Shown: positions 42,891 to 55,115 of the stretch, piece after piece
How positions within the stretch are numbered: the first letter of the stretch is position 1
How the letters are laid out: each line of letters starts with the position of its first letter
Source: Isoetes taiwanensis
Lineage: Eukaryota > Streptophyta > Lycopodiopsida > Isoetales > Isoetaceae
Assembly: GCA_021234155.1 (NCBI GenBank)
Contig: JAJEKV010000005.1
Coordinates: forward strand, 5,644,952 to 5,708,951
Reading direction: 5' to 3'
Length of the DNA: 64,000 nt
Position numbers and translations under genes: made by a program
Notes under the pieces: model-generated
The model's input: the letters and a program-made list of their open reading frames with translations, nothing else
Told to the model about the DNA's origin: nothing
Databases searched by the model: none

Positions 42891-44625
42891 TTGCGCAGAC
42901 AGTTGGTGATAGCGAAACAACAGATCACTGAGTTGGAGACCCAAGCACACCGGCTGGACGACAGCATCCGCTTGGTGCACTCTGAGAGACAGCAAGACCG
43001 GCAGGTGCTCGCCGACATGCGGGCTCGCATGGATACCCTGGACGCTGCGAGACAGAACAGGGACCGGGCAGAGCGCGAGACACTTGCAATCACGTCTCAG
43101 CTCCGCATCGAGGTTGATGAGGCCAATGCCATGGCACGCAAGACGCATGTGCCACACCCCGGGCTTGAAGTTGAGGGAGGCTACCGCCGCAAGATGCAGG
43201 CTGCGTGCCGCCTTTGAGGTTAACGAGGCATCACCCCAGCCGTCGTGAGAAGGATTTGGCACGGACCTGAAATGCAAAGAGTTCGACCGCCGCTGCGCAA
43301 GAAAGCAAGGGCCTCCGTGCGTAGGCGCGATGAACAATGGGCGCAATCGCACGCTGGAGATGGCAAGGCCAAGCCTTGCAAGAGCCGAGCTCCGTGACTT
43401 CAGAACGAACGTAAGCCGCAGACATGACACACCACCTCGCCGCAAGCCCAACAACCCGCAGACGCCAATCGGGGCCACCGGTCAACCCAACGGCAACCGC
43501 AGCCCCAAGCACCATCATCAATGCGACATGCCACCAAAGCCGTATGCGGCACTCCCCGACACCGAGCTCCGTGGATAAGCAGCGAACCCACAACTGTGTA
43601 GTTCGGGGCTGCCGGAAGAGCTGGGAGACCCTCACCCTAAGATACACACCTAGATCCTTGGGCACATGACGTTTCCACATCCGGGGACTTTGTTTAGGTT
43701 CACGTGACCAGCCCGGTGTGGGGTCCAGCGCCCAGGCCACAGCGAAGTCGGGTGTTCCACGTTCGCGGATGCATGAGTTCGAGGGCCATCTTGCGGCGGG
43801 GCAAGTTCTTGAAGGGCACATCTTTCTGTATGTGAGCCGGGATCTTTACTCCATTGGCAACAAGAGGCACTGCAGGAGGGAGTTAAGCTGGTCGGGGACG
43901 ACTGATCGACCAAACATCGCAAGTGCACTCGCCGCCCAAATGCTACCCTATTGCCTCCGCCCCGATCCTTCAGCAATTTGCCCCTACAACTCGGTCGCTC
44001 CCCGCCAGCCTAAAATCCGCCCTCACCCTAAACGCTTCGCTTGTCCGAAGTCGCCCCGCAACTTCGATCACTCCATTCTTTGGTCCATCCGTGACACACA
44101 CTACACAAGCATCTCCGACCGCTCAATAGGAATTGTGCCTCCGGGTGGTGATGCAGGCCGTCGGGGTTTCCGTGGCGGAAAGGGCATTCGATAGCCGTGG
44201 ACATGGACCTCATCTTCCTCATGGAGACATGGGAACACCCAGGCCACAGGCTGCCCGATCTGCCAGGGTACCAGCATTTTAAAGTGTTCAATGGTTGTAC
44301 AGGGAGACATGGGCACGATGGGGTTGCCTGCTACTACCGGGTAGCCTTGGCACATTTGGTTTCCCTCCAGAAGACCGACAGACATAACCGCTACTTGTGG
44401 ATCCGAGTGCACCACCCTGGCGGAGATCCTCTCTTCCTAGTTGCTTGCTACTTTCCCCATGCAGAGAGTCCCTTCTATCACAACCACCCGGAGGTGGACA
44501 GGATGGACCCATATGTCGATCTATATGATGACATACAGCAGCACAAGCGGATGGGCAGAGTCATGCTCCTTGGAGATGTAAGGATGGGAAGGGCTTGCCT
44601 GGGATGTGAGCATGCTAGCAACGTT
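42891..44625 (+). mobile_element. LINE 5' part: ORF1-like coiled coil and endonuclease
   Basis: The frame 42891-43217 is a long charged helix (QQITELETQAHRLDD and onward), as in LINE ORF1 proteins or gag. After weakly coding GC-rich DNA, the frame 44197-44625 is the start of an endonuclease/exonuclease/phosphatase domain: DLIFLMETWEHPGH, PGYQHFKVFNG, GVACYYR, LWIRVHHPGGDPLFLVACYF, then MGRVMLLGDVRMG, where the family has G-D-F-N. The conserved Glu of M-E-T-W is present. The reverse transcriptase is missing, and a different sequence begins after about 44625. GC content is well above its flanks. Confidence 0.75.
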
Positions 44626-45837
44626 TCCCTAGCTAGAAATATTCTCAGAGTGCAAAGATTATCTCTAAGTATTGCAGAAGAACAGAAAACAGAGGGTCCC
44701 TTTTGTAGAATCCATTCATTCAACTGATCGAACTCTGAGGCAGCACAATACTCACAATGCCAAAGGGAGCTCTTCTTCGATTCCCAGCTAAGCAAATCAT
44801 GGAAGGCAGAGTAAATACCTGCCACGACCTTGGAAGCCAGAGGAAAATGCCTGCGACGCCCTTGGACGATTACAAATAAGAAGATGAGGAAAGAAGCCTC
44901 TCCGATTAACCGGTTTTGAGAGTGGTTGTCCAGTTCAGAAGCCACCGCCAGTTTACAGCCCATAATGGATTTTGAGCATTTATAGGTATATTCCGAGTAT
45001 ATACTAGCATATACATGGAATATGCCACAAACCCACATAAAGAAGGGTTTGCCCCCTTAGGGGCAACCCAAAAAGGGAAAAAAGAAAAGAGAGATGCTAG
45101 TCACCACTTGCGAAAGGTCACTTAGAAGTAAATAAACTAGTAAAACTTTCTTTGCTGGTCGTGAATGGTAGATAAATTTGAAATATATGGCTTTTATCTT
45201 CTAAAACTCCTATTTGGCAATGGTCTCATATCATGCTTTCACATGGCTAAGGAAACAAAGTTTTGTGTGCTTGGTATCATAGCTTACTTATAGTTGTTTG
45301 CATCTGGCATTTGGTCTCACTAGTTTAGATACAACAGCTTCGAGTTAAAGCATATTCATGGGATGATATGCAATATAAGATGATTAGAATAGGGCCCAAT
45401 GAACAATATTTGGTGTGTGCGCATCTTATGGACCAGTTAGTCTCAAGTGGGCTAACCAAATAATCTCAAGAAGAGTCTTCTTGCATTACCTATAAAGATA
45501 TAAATTGATACGCCATTAGCATTTACTTATTTACCTATGCCATGTTTATTAGACACTTTTCTCCACTCGTATCATATGGAGTCAAGTGCTATCTTAGAAT
45601 TTCTTTCATGCTATGTGGCTTGTCAATTTTGCATTGAGTGTAATATGCATACTTTTGTCACATCATATGCAACATTGTTTTATAATTCCCAAACCCTACC
45701 TTTCAACCTTGTCAAAAGTGTCATTGTTTATAGCACAATCAACATGTATATTTCAATACATGGATTAAGGCTTATGAAAGATACATGTACTTCAAGAAGA
45801 CTTTATTGTATTGTACATAGAATGTTGTATTCTATGA
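44626..45837. other. Intergenic, no gene identified
   Basis: The minus frame 45038-44478 (186 codons) partly overlaps the LINE. Its upstream part reads QGRRRHFPLASKVVAGIYSA and WHCEYCAASEF, which could be coding, but I recognise nothing. The plus frame 45537-45923 is featureless. Confidence 0.4.
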
Positions 45838-46300
45838 TAGCTAAGGGAGGATGCCCTTCTTTCACCCACTCCCCTTCAATGGCCCACTTTTTGCCCCTTA
45901 ATAGCCCACGTTTCACCCTTTGATAGCTCACTTTTGCCCTTTAATAGCCCACCTTAAGAACTATTAAAAATTGAGCTAAATGCATGGTCTATTGATGGGC
46001 ACTTGTGGTCCAATGAAGGTAAATTGTGAGTATTTAGCAGTCCATTTGGAGGGCTTTTGGTGGTCCATTGAAGGGCATTTGGGGGTCTATTGGTGCCAAA
46101 ATTACCATACAACTTAAAATCTTTATAGCAACCTTACAATTTGTCGAAACCACTCGTGCTTAGTATCAATTGAAAGCTAAACTTTGAAATTTCATAATGT
46201 TATTTCAAAATAGGAAGTTAAAAAAAAAAAAAAAAATCCATCATAATAAATTTTTTGTGCTTAAGTGGGCGGTTTATGGGCACCCTCCCCTATGCTAAGA
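45838..46300. mobile_element. Probable MITE with imperfect terminal inverted repeats
   Basis: The left end AGCTAAGGGAGGATGCCC (45838) pairs with the right end GGGCACCCTCCCCTATGCT (about 46277). Inside, CCCTTTAATAGCCCAC-like units on the left face GGTCCATTGAAGGGC-like units on the right, so the whole element is a loose fold-back. An A run lies at about 46219-46237. It has no coding content. Confidence 0.5.
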
Positions 46301-46419
46301 AATTCGATGCACAATATAACATAAAAACAAGAAGGAGACAGAAAGCTTAATTCTTCTTAATTCTTCTATTACATTACTTGTTCACATGTAGGATATGTAC
46401 AATTGTTGAAGTAAACAAA

Positions 46420-47898
46420 CTAAAATGCTGAAGGGAAGGGGCAGTGATCAAGAGGACGAGGAGGTTGGATGTACCATCCACGTTCATCTTGAACAAGTCC
46501 ACTATTAGCCTCTTGCCACCAGTTAGCTACAATGTTGTTCTCCTTTCTCAAAAAATCGGAGAACTTGTTTACAAGGGCAATATCTCGACCCATTGCAGAA
46601 TTAAAAGGTTTACCTCTCCCTTGATAGCCATCCACGAGATGTAGATAAGCCTCAAGGTTATGGTGGTTACAAGGGTCAGAAGAGGGCTTAAGATATGGAG
46701 AGTCATCACTGATGAGGCTGAGCTCGACACCAACATGAGAATAGGACCAGGGAAGGCCCTTTACAAATTCAGGGCAAGGGCTGAGGCTCTCATTGATAAA
46801 AAGCCCAGGCATTTTAGGAACGAGATCCTTTTCATTAACAACCCGGAGGACTTTAACCCCTAGCTCTGCAACTCTTTTGCTAAAGGCTTCATTACCTACT
46901 CTAGGAGCACCAAAGGAGATAACCGAAACCGGTATCAACCCTTGGGGGGAACAACTGAGGCCAGATTCAGCAATGTCATAACTATTGATAAGGCCAAGAG
47001 CTCCACCCAAGCTATGGCCAGTGATGGTAACACTGAGATCTTCATGGGGATACACGTGGACCAATCTGGTTAATTCTTCCATGACCTGCTCTCTGGCACT
47101 TTTGCTAGCTTGGTTTTTGCAAGTGTAGAGATGAAGGAAACCTGTTTCCACTTTCACATCATCAATTTCTGGGTTCAGGCGAGCGGGCTGGAGAAAATCC
47201 TTGAGATTTTCGAGCCATTCAATACTGAGCACAGTGCCTCTCCAAGCAACTACAATATCTCTTCTTCCGAGCCGGCGGGTTTCCTCGGAATTAGACACTG
47301 CTACAAATCCCATCCAATTGCAACCCCTTATGGGGGATTTGTTGGACAGTCCTGGAATTCCAGAACAAGATGCATAAATATATTTGGTTACCTCATAGTT
47401 TGTATCCCTGAGACCAACCTGCTCCAGCAAATCCCTGAGGCTGTATTTGCATGTGCCATGGTATCGCGAATATGGGCAGCTGTCGAAGCAATCGTAACAG
47501 ACCTGTGCAAATTCCCCATATTTTATTATCTCAGACCTTAGATCAATGTCCAAAGGATCGAGCAGCCCCTCCCAGTCTTTCTCACCCTGTATGTCTCTCC
47601 ATTTGAAGCTGAGGCTGCTTAGTTTCAGCCCCCTTGCTGCGATCTCGAATTCGAGATCCTGCTGGATTGATATTTCCGGTGCCGGGATGTGGTGCTGCAG
47701 AGAAATTTGTGGTGGGCTAATGCCGATTTCCGGGGATGGAGAGGGCTTCAATCTCTGCTCATGCCCGATCATGGCAAAGGATCTCTGCGCCAGATCCTTT
47801 GCCATGCTCATGCTCATGCTCACCCTTTCATTGCTTTGCACAAAGCCGAGGCTGCAAAATGGGAGCGCTCTCGGCGCCATTGCCATAGCCATAGCCAT
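46420..47898 (-). CDS. Phospholipase A1, plastid-type class I lipase (DAD1/PLA1-I family)
   Basis: An intact single-exon frame of 492 aa. The lipase_3 core holds the nucleophile elbow GHSLGG with S296, D358 in NEKDLVPKMPG and H413 in HHNLEAYLHLVDGY, the expected Ser-Asp-His triad. The N-terminal 90 residues are Ser/Ala/Met-rich with few acids until about residue 57, compatible with a plastid transit peptide. WRDIQGEKDWEGLLDPLD and FVAVSNSE...RRDIVVAWRGT are hallmarks of plant PLA1-I enzymes. These hydrolyse the sn-1 acyl chain of galactolipids or phosphatidylcholine; DAD1 supplies linolenate for jasmonate. The C-terminus ends with WYIQPPRPLDHCPFPSAF. The first ATG of several in a Met-Ala repeat was taken. 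Lack of introns is usual in this family. Confidence 0.93.
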   Translation of the reverse strand: MAMAMAMAPRALPFCSLGFVQSNERVSMSMSMAKDLAQRSFAMIGHEQRLKPSPSPEIGISPPQISLQHHIPAPEISIQQDLEFEIAARGLKLSSLSFKWRDIQGEKDWEGLLDPLDIDLRSEIIKYGEFAQVCYDCFDSCPYSRYHGTCKYSLRDLLEQVGLRDTNYEVTKYIYASCSGIPGLSNKSPIRGCNWMGFVAVSNSEETRRLGRRDIVVAWRGTVLSIEWLENLKDFLQPARLNPEIDDVKVETGFLHLYTCKNQASKSAREQVMEELTRLVHVYPHEDLSVTITGHSLGGALGLINSYDIAESGLSCSPQGLIPVSVISFGAPRVGNEAFSKRVAELGVKVLRVVNEKDLVPKMPGLFINESLSPCPEFVKGLPWSYSHVGVELSLISDDSPYLKPSSDPCNHHNLEAYLHLVDGYQGRGKPFNSAMGRDIALVNKFSDFLRKENNIVANWWQEANSGLVQDERGWYIQPPRPLDHCPFPSAF

Positions 47899-50764
47899 AG
47901 ATTTATGCCCTGCTCAACTGCTCAATTCGGTTCAGTTCTGCTCAGGAATTCAGCCGCCACGTGGGATGACACGTCATGCCACGTGTAATGCCACGTGTCG
48001 CAAATCTAGAATGCTGGCTATAATGGTTGAGATTTTGTAAAAGGGGTGAATTGATTCAGATACAGAGGAGCATCGGAATCGGGCTGCCGGGGTCGGATTG
48101 ATGCAGGAGCTCAATCGGCGCTGTTTTGATCTGCCGCTGAGAATTTTGGCGCGGATAAAACTGCAGTCGGGCCTTTTGGTGTAGAAATCGCGAAGAAGCC
48201 GATGTAGACTAATCTGAGACGGATCATTCCAGTGTGATTCGGATTGCAGAGAACAGTGGCAGGCAATTAATTGCAAGGAAGACGCAGCGTGAAGCAATCG
48301 TGGAGCAAATGCGATTTTCTGTAGGCTGAAGCCGGTGCAGAGATTTGCTGTTGTGGAGCCGGGATTCTGCTGGTCAGTAGGGGCTCTGTTTCTAAAACCT
48401 GAGTGTTGATTTGCGAACTTCTGAACTTCTGAACTTCTGAAGTGCTCGAAGAAGATCAGAAAACAAGCATTTACACCAGGAACACAGCAACAGATAAATG
48501 GTTGAGGGCCGGCAACAGATGAAATGTCCAATATCAAATCAATGCAGAGGGGCACAGGAGATGAAATGTCGTGGAGATAGGAGTCCAGAGGCCCCTCCTA
48601 ATTAATCAATTGAATTGAACTGAATTGAATAAGAAACCGTGAGATACATATGGTACACAAATGCTGAGGACTATAAATGCATGCATCAGACTATAAATGC
48701 TTATGATCGAGGGGCCGCAACATATAAATGTCCAATGCACTGAATTGAATAAATGTGACATAATAAATATGGGACGCAAGGCGCGTCGGGTGCAATGCTG
48801 AGGATGATTGCATGCAACAGACTATAAATGCTTCCATAATGCTTGACATTTTTTGGTGGCATGTATTCAATACTTTAGATATTCGAAATTGTCAAAGGCG
48901 CTGACATTTTTTTTTGTTTGTTGTATGGAAAGATGATGCTAGGACGAGTGCGTACACCGCCCATTTTCTAGCCCCATAGAACGCGGCCTAGCCATCCAAG
49001 GGTACATCCCCTTCCACGTGTCCCCTTTTGCGCCCTCCTATCAATCTTTTGCGCCCTCCTATCAATCATAAGCCGCAAGCTGGCACGGCACTGTAATCTA
49101 TTCTATTCTATTCTAATTCTACTCTACTATAAATTTTCTTAGATGACGTTGTAATTTTCTTAGATGACGTTGGCATAGCATCAAAGCTCCCACTTTGTAG
49201 ACTACTATCCTTTGTAGACCACCCATCCATGGTCGGTATACCTCTACGTGGCTCGCAATTTTCCTTTTCTCCTTCCTCCGCCCTCCATTTATGCATTTCA
49301 GCCTCACATTTTCTTCATCTTCAGTGTTACGTGTCACATTGCAGTTTACCTTCCTCTTTCTGTTAATGGCTTCCCTTGTCATTTTGCTTAAGCATATTTG
49401 CCCACATTCACTTGCATGTATCATTTGCGGCGCCTTTTCCCCCCCAATGGCATATCCACAGCAAAGAAAGCTTCCTTCATTGCAGCTCAGAAACTTTCAT
49501 ACAATTTCTCTAATGCATGATAGAACGCCCGCATGATCTGATGTTGATGGAAGAAGACCATTGGGCCACCCCACGAAGATATGCATTTCAAGTTGCTGGT
49601 CAAAAGCCCTTGGGACACCCCACATAGATTAAGATTGTCAAATAACCAATTTCATATGGGCTATATATTTCCATCCTTTATAGCTTCCATTGTGAATTCG
49701 GTGCTTCGAATGGCACCCGAAAGGAAGTTGGGCATCCAACTGGGTTTATTTCTTAGGAACCACAGGGCCCTTTGAACTATAAACCGCCCGGGATATGGTT
49801 AGAAAACCGCTATATCCATGTCCATGTTTGCTTGGCGGCCAAACGTTTTTTATTCTTCCTTTTAATGATTGCGATCCCCTGGCGAGGTATCCCGATCATT
49901 CTTTTGGCGGGGGCGTCCTTGGGTGCTTTCAGCCACCCCTAATATGCATCCCAAGAGCTTTCACATGCTCAAGCCCATCTTAACAAAATTTGAATGATGG
50001 AGTCCCGATGGGTGCCCCATAACCCCTAGAAGGCCAAGAAAATCACAGGTAAAAGATCTAACATCTGGTAACCAAAAGCATTGATACGCCCGTACCCCTG
50101 CTGACCCAGGGGTCACCCATGCTCCGGCCGGGGTTCGCCCCAGCCGAACCATCGCTTGATTGCTTTGTAAAGTCTCAAGCCCCTCGCCCACACACATGTA
50201 AAAAGCCTGCAACTAACCCCGGGTTGGGTTCGCCCAAAATATTTACAAAAAATATTTCAATAGCACCCCCCATATATCTGGAAAAATCTCACTTGGTCGT
50301 GAAGAAACTTTGAGGGTTCGCCCGGCCCCGGTTTTGGATGAAGATCGCTGGGCGGTACCCACTTGGTCCTCCTAACTTGGTTTCAAGGAGCCAATAAAAA
50401 TATAGGCCCGGACCATGTGAATTGTCATCTACATGCCATTACGAACAATTTAATTATCTGAATTAATTATTTTGAATATTAATTTGGTTTCTCAAGTCAC
50501 TCAGACTAAATGACAATGTTTGTTATGCAGCAATTATAAGTACAAAATGATTATTAAGTTGGTCCAACTTTATGCTTGTTTGACAATGTCATCCGTGGAC
50601 ATGGTGAGAGTATACAATGTTAGTTCAATAGTCCTTTCCAACTAAGAAAATATAGTTAATGGATAATTTTAACCAGAAAGAAAAAGATATTGACGGTAAC
50701 TTTCCTCTTAAAAATGATATTGGCGGTAGTGGCAATATTTTCCTCTATATCTAGATCCTCACCT
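47899..50764. other. Upstream region of PLA1 and intergenic
   Basis: The 500 bp upstream of the start holds CACGTG-type elements (GCCACGTGGG near 47956, GCCACGTGTAA near 47980), which are G-box-like. A 21-bp repeat (TTTTCTTAGATGACGTTG) occurs twice at 49133-49175 next to a (TATTC)n stretch at 49098-49117. No other gene is recognised. Confidence 0.5.
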
Positions 50765-53150
50765 TAATAATGTATTATTTCCCATCCCACATGTTGGGAC
50801 TTATAATGAGTCCTTAGACCTGGTTCGCATGTGACAGTCGGTGGAGAGGGGCTCTGTTATACATTGTGAAAATTGAGGGTGGCCCATGACGATGGGCGTA
50901 AAAGGGCGAGACATTTTACACAATGGTGCTGGCTTTGATGGCGCATATGAACCCAGCCTTAAGGAGTATAAACGAAGTGATGTGAGCTAAGAGGTGTCAC
51001 TCCATGCCTGCTCCTAGCAAACCCTGAAAAAAACTCGGAAAAAAACATAAAAATCACCACATTGTAAAGGTGTAAATGCTGAGATTGTTTGTCCAAAAAT
51101 GTCTGATGAGCAAAGAACACTTTTGAATAACTTTTTCTGGGGAAAAATTGGCACTATTTTCAAGGTGGTTTTATCTCTTAGAATGAGGTAATATTTTCAA
51201 TAGCAAACTCTTGTCTTTCCATATATCAAGATGGGTAAAAAATCAAGTACGTTTTAAAGGTATCTCCTAAATTGAGATTTTGAGGTTGTTACAGGGTGAG
51301 TTTTCTAAGCGTCCTTATGGATGATGCCAATGTGGCATGATGAAAAAAATACTATCTATCTCTCTCTTAAAATGAGATCATGTTTTCAAGTGAATACAGG
51401 TATAAAAATAAGGTGAAATAATGGTACAATTTCTAATCTACGACCAAGTTCTTAATTTACTCTATTATTTAATACTATTACTTAGTTCATATTATTATCT
51501 AAATAATATTAGTTCATTTATATAATGCAATGTATAGCTGTTGGGATTTATTTGCTTGAAGATACGCACATATGTACAATAGTTGCTAGAATATAAGTAT
51601 ATGCAATTGGTATAATATGGATGTAATTACTATTTCCATTTACGAAACCTTTATGTCATAACAAACAAACAAAAAAAAGCAATCACCACAGAAAGCCCAA
51701 CTCTATAGACAACTACAACTACATTAGCAAATGCTTTTTCCAAAATTGTGATTGAAGGAAAGAGTTTTTTAATCAAAAAAGTTATTTTTGTTGGATGGAC
51801 TATTGGTTTTAAGAACCTTATACACAGGCAACTAAAGTATCTAGTTCCAAAATTTTGGTTCATGGAAAAAGTTCTTTCAATCAAAAAAGTTATTTTTGTT
51901 GGATGGACCATTAGTTTTAAGGACATTATCTAAGGACGACTAAAATATCTAGGGGTCGAGAAGATATCATCAAGCCTGCAATAGAAAAAAGGTGGACCAT
52001 TTAAAAATAAAGGAGGAATATTTATATAAAGAATAGAATGCATATAAATATAATGTATTATTTCCCATCCCATATGTTGGACTTATAATGAGTCCTTAGA
52101 CTGGGTTCGCATGTGACAGTCGGTGGAGAGGGGCTCTGTTATACATTGTGAAAATTGAGGGTGGCCCATGACAATGGGCGTAAAAGGGCGAGACATTTTA
52201 CACATTGGTGCTGGCTTTGATGGTGCATATGAACCCAACCTTAAGGAGTACAAAGAAAGTAATGTGAGCTAAGAGGTGTCACTCCATGCCTGCTCCTAGC
52301 AAACCCTAAAAAAAACTCGGAAAAAAACATAAAAATCACCACTTCTAAAAGGTGTAAATATTGAGATTGTTTGTCCGAAAATGTCTGATGAGCAAAGAAC
52401 ACTTTTGAATAACTTTTTCCGGGGAAAAATTGGCACTATTTTCAAGGTGGTTTTATCTCTTAGAATGAGGTAATATTTTCAATAGCAAACTCTTGTCTTT
52501 CGATATATCAAGTAAAAAATCAAGTACGTTTTAAAGGTATCTCCTAAAGTGAGATTTTGAGGTTGTTTTAGGGTGAGTTTTCTAAGCGTCCTCATGGATG
52601 ATGCCAATGTGGCATGATGTAAAAAATACTATCTATCTCTCTCTTGAAATGAGGTCATGTTTTCAAGTGAACACAGGTACAAAAATAAGGTGAAATAATG
52701 GTACAATTTCTGATCTACGACCAAGTTCTTAATTTACTCTATTATTTAATACTATTACTTAGTTCATATTATTATCTAAATGATATTAGTTCATTTATAT
52801 AATGCAATGTATAGTTGTTGGGATTTATTTCCTTGAAGATATGCACATATGTACAATAGTTGCTAGAATATAAGTATATGCAATTGTTATAATATGGATG
52901 TAATTACTATTTCCATTTACGAAACCTTTATGTCATAACAAAAAAAAAAAAAAAAAAAAAAAAACAATCACCACAGAAAGCCCAACTCTATGGACAACTA
53001 CAACTACATTAGCAAACGCTTTTTCCAAAATTTTGATTGAAGGAAAGAGTTCTTTAATCAAAAAAGTTATTTTTGTGGGATGGACTATTGGTTTTAAGAA
53101 CCTTATCTACATGCGACTAAAATATCTAGTTCCAAAATTTTGGTTCATGT
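50765..53150 (+). repeat. Direct duplication, unit about 1.1 kb, offset about 1.28 kb
   Basis: 50765-51868 and 52049-53150 are near-identical, beginning with ATAATGTATTATTTCCCATC and sharing TGACAGTCGGTGGAGAGGGG, GTGTCACTCCATGCCTGCTC and AAAATTTTGGTTCATG at the end. They differ by scattered substitutions and by an A run that expanded to about 24 in the second copy (52939-52963). The 180 bp between them contains a further 110-bp repeat of the unit's end (51755-51843 resembles 51867-51950). No ORF or LTR hallmark is seen, so the unit may be part of an unknown repeat or a segmental tandem duplication. Confidence 0.9.
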
Positions 53151-53310
53151 GCTAAATCTCCAGGCACTAGCTTAGCTGCAAAAATTGTACACCTTGTTAC
53201 TTACTATTTTGCATCCCTTTTTAAACAATTATATATCTGATTTCCTTTGACCATGTCTCATTATACCCCTTCTGACAACAACATTGCAGATCTAAATTTA
53301 GAAGTATGTT

Positions 53311-53935
53311 CACTAGTACAGAATCGACAATTTGCGACGTTAATAGGGACGTCTTAGCAACATATCAGCGACGTCAGACGTCGCATGCACATGCCCTAAG
53401 AATGTTTCTCGCACGTCGCAAACAACGGCATCGTGGTTCGTCGCAGTGCGACGTCGCGTCGCATATGCGACGTTAGGTAATTGATGCGCTAAAAACGTAC
53501 ATGATATGTCCTTTTTACGTTGTAAACATGTTTCACATGCGACGTGATGGCAACGTCATTGATGTTGTAAAAACGTACATCATATGTGCGCCTAAAATAT
53601 TTTTTTGCAACTCGAACCCCTAACCTCTAGCTAACAAACCCATGGCCTTACCAACATACCAATGACTCATCTCTATTTACTTTTCAAGTCATAATGACAT
53701 GTTGCAAAATTGCGACATATTACGTTGTGACACGTTGCTCGTGCGACGTGGCACATCGTGCTACATAGGACACCATTGCAACGTCTAACTGGACGTTTCA
53801 ACTGCGGCGTGACACGTTCTATCTGCGACGTCCTTTAAATTTTGTGCGATGTCGTGGGAACGTACGCGATTTTTTTGCGACGTAGACGTTTAATATACGT
53901 CGCAAACTGATGTCGCAAACAATCCATCCTCTAGC
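53311..53935. mobile_element. Non-autonomous CACTA-like element
   Basis: It begins CACTAGTACAGAATCGACAA and continues TTTGCGACGTTAATAGGGAC. For about 600 bp it is crowded with GCGACGT and its complement ACGTCGC in both orientations, the arrangement of subterminal repeats in plant CACTA elements. Near the other end AATATACGTCGCAAACTG mirrors the start, but the terminal TAGTG is decayed (CTCTAG near 53930). No transposase is present. Confidence 0.7.
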
Positions 53936-54870
53936 AAACGTTCTTATGAAGTACAGGATTCAAGAATCCCATTCAAGGAGCATCTATGACCAGCATCAAC
54001 AAAGCATGTGCCCTTTGTCAGTCCCAACATGAAAAGAGGTAACATGATTACAATGAGCCCATTTTTAACTCCTACTATAGGAACTAGTGAATCCTGTGAA
54101 GAATATGTGCCAAGTCATCATGCTGGAACACCTTGATCATGCAAGAGATGCAACTAGAAGTCTTCATACCTGATCCCATGACCTTTGGAAGCATTCTCAA
54201 AGCTTGCAGCCACAGTGGGTGCAGATTGTCTTTGCTTCTGTTCCTTAAGTCTAGATCATCAAATGTCAACTGCATTGGAGCACTATAAAGGCGCATTTGA
54301 TTAAAGTGGTTCTCATGTCATTCCCACTTTTTTTTTCGCACTCAGTTAAATTGACCCAAAAAGACGTGGGAAACTTTTGAAATGCCTCGATTTTTTTTCT
54401 TGTGTGAAAAAAAAATGGCCAAGGAAAATTATGTGGTCTCTTTTTCGCAGTTAGCGGGTCGAAAAGGTGAAAAGCACATGTAAAGTTAATGAAAATGCTT
54501 TCTTTCTGTAAGCAAAGTGCTAATCTGCACCGAATTTTCATTCATAAATAATTTCATTACATTGTATTTTACGGTGGTCAAAGAGCCCATAGTGACCGTG
54601 TTGTCACAATCATTACACCCTTTTTCGCATACGGAACACCTAATAAGAACAAGGTGTGGAGCCCCCTTCGACCTGTTCCAAATCACGGGAGGAACTTGAA
54701 GACGATAAAAACCTATATGAGGAGGTGCTTCATTGGCCACAATCTGGCCTGTCCAACTAATTTCACCACCCTCGTCTCGTCTCCTTTCGTCAATAACCGG
54801 GTCTTTCTATTGCTCCTGACCATTTAATCTAATCGGGATAAGGACTGCAACATACATAATCAAGTTAGTC
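53936..54870. other. Intergenic, weak minus-strand frames
   Basis: The minus frames 54296-54084 (HPLWLQALRMLPKVMG) and 54740-54486 (GFYRLQVPPVIWNRSKGAP, then RCSVCEKGCNDC) have coding-like composition. I could not connect them to a family or to each other. Confidence 0.3.
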
Positions 54871-54876
54871 AAGAAA

Positions 54877-55115
54877 GGTAGCTCAGAGTGAGAAATGCAG
54901 GTCTGAGGTAGCTAAGAGTGAAAAACGCAGTTTTGAGGCCCTTCAAAGTGAAAAATGCAAGTCTAAGGCCCTTTCTCGATCCGCGAGTCAGAGAGGCAGC
55001 GCAGAGTAAAAAACGCAGTTCTGAAGCTCTTTCTCAACTCATGACTCGAAAAAGACTACTTAGAGTGAAAAATGCAGGTTTGAGGTCTAAGAAATGCAAG
55101 TCCGAGAAGGTCGAA
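54877..55115 (+). repeat. Tandem repeat of about 30 bp with inserted CTCGACTCG-type palindromes
   Basis: Six units end in variants of AGAGTGAAAAACGCAGTTCT followed by GAGG. Two longer units (about 59 bp) contain CTTTCTCGATCCGCGAGTCA and CTTTCTCAACTCATGACTCG, decayed forms of the palindrome CTCGACTCGCGAGTCGAG found again from 57.97 to 63.7 kb. Confidence 0.75.

Noticed and set aside
43231-43821. 196-codon minus-strand ORF opposite the LINE 5' part
   Set aside because: Lies antisense to GC-rich LINE DNA; no motif and Arg/Ser/Cys-rich composition typical of a shadow frame.
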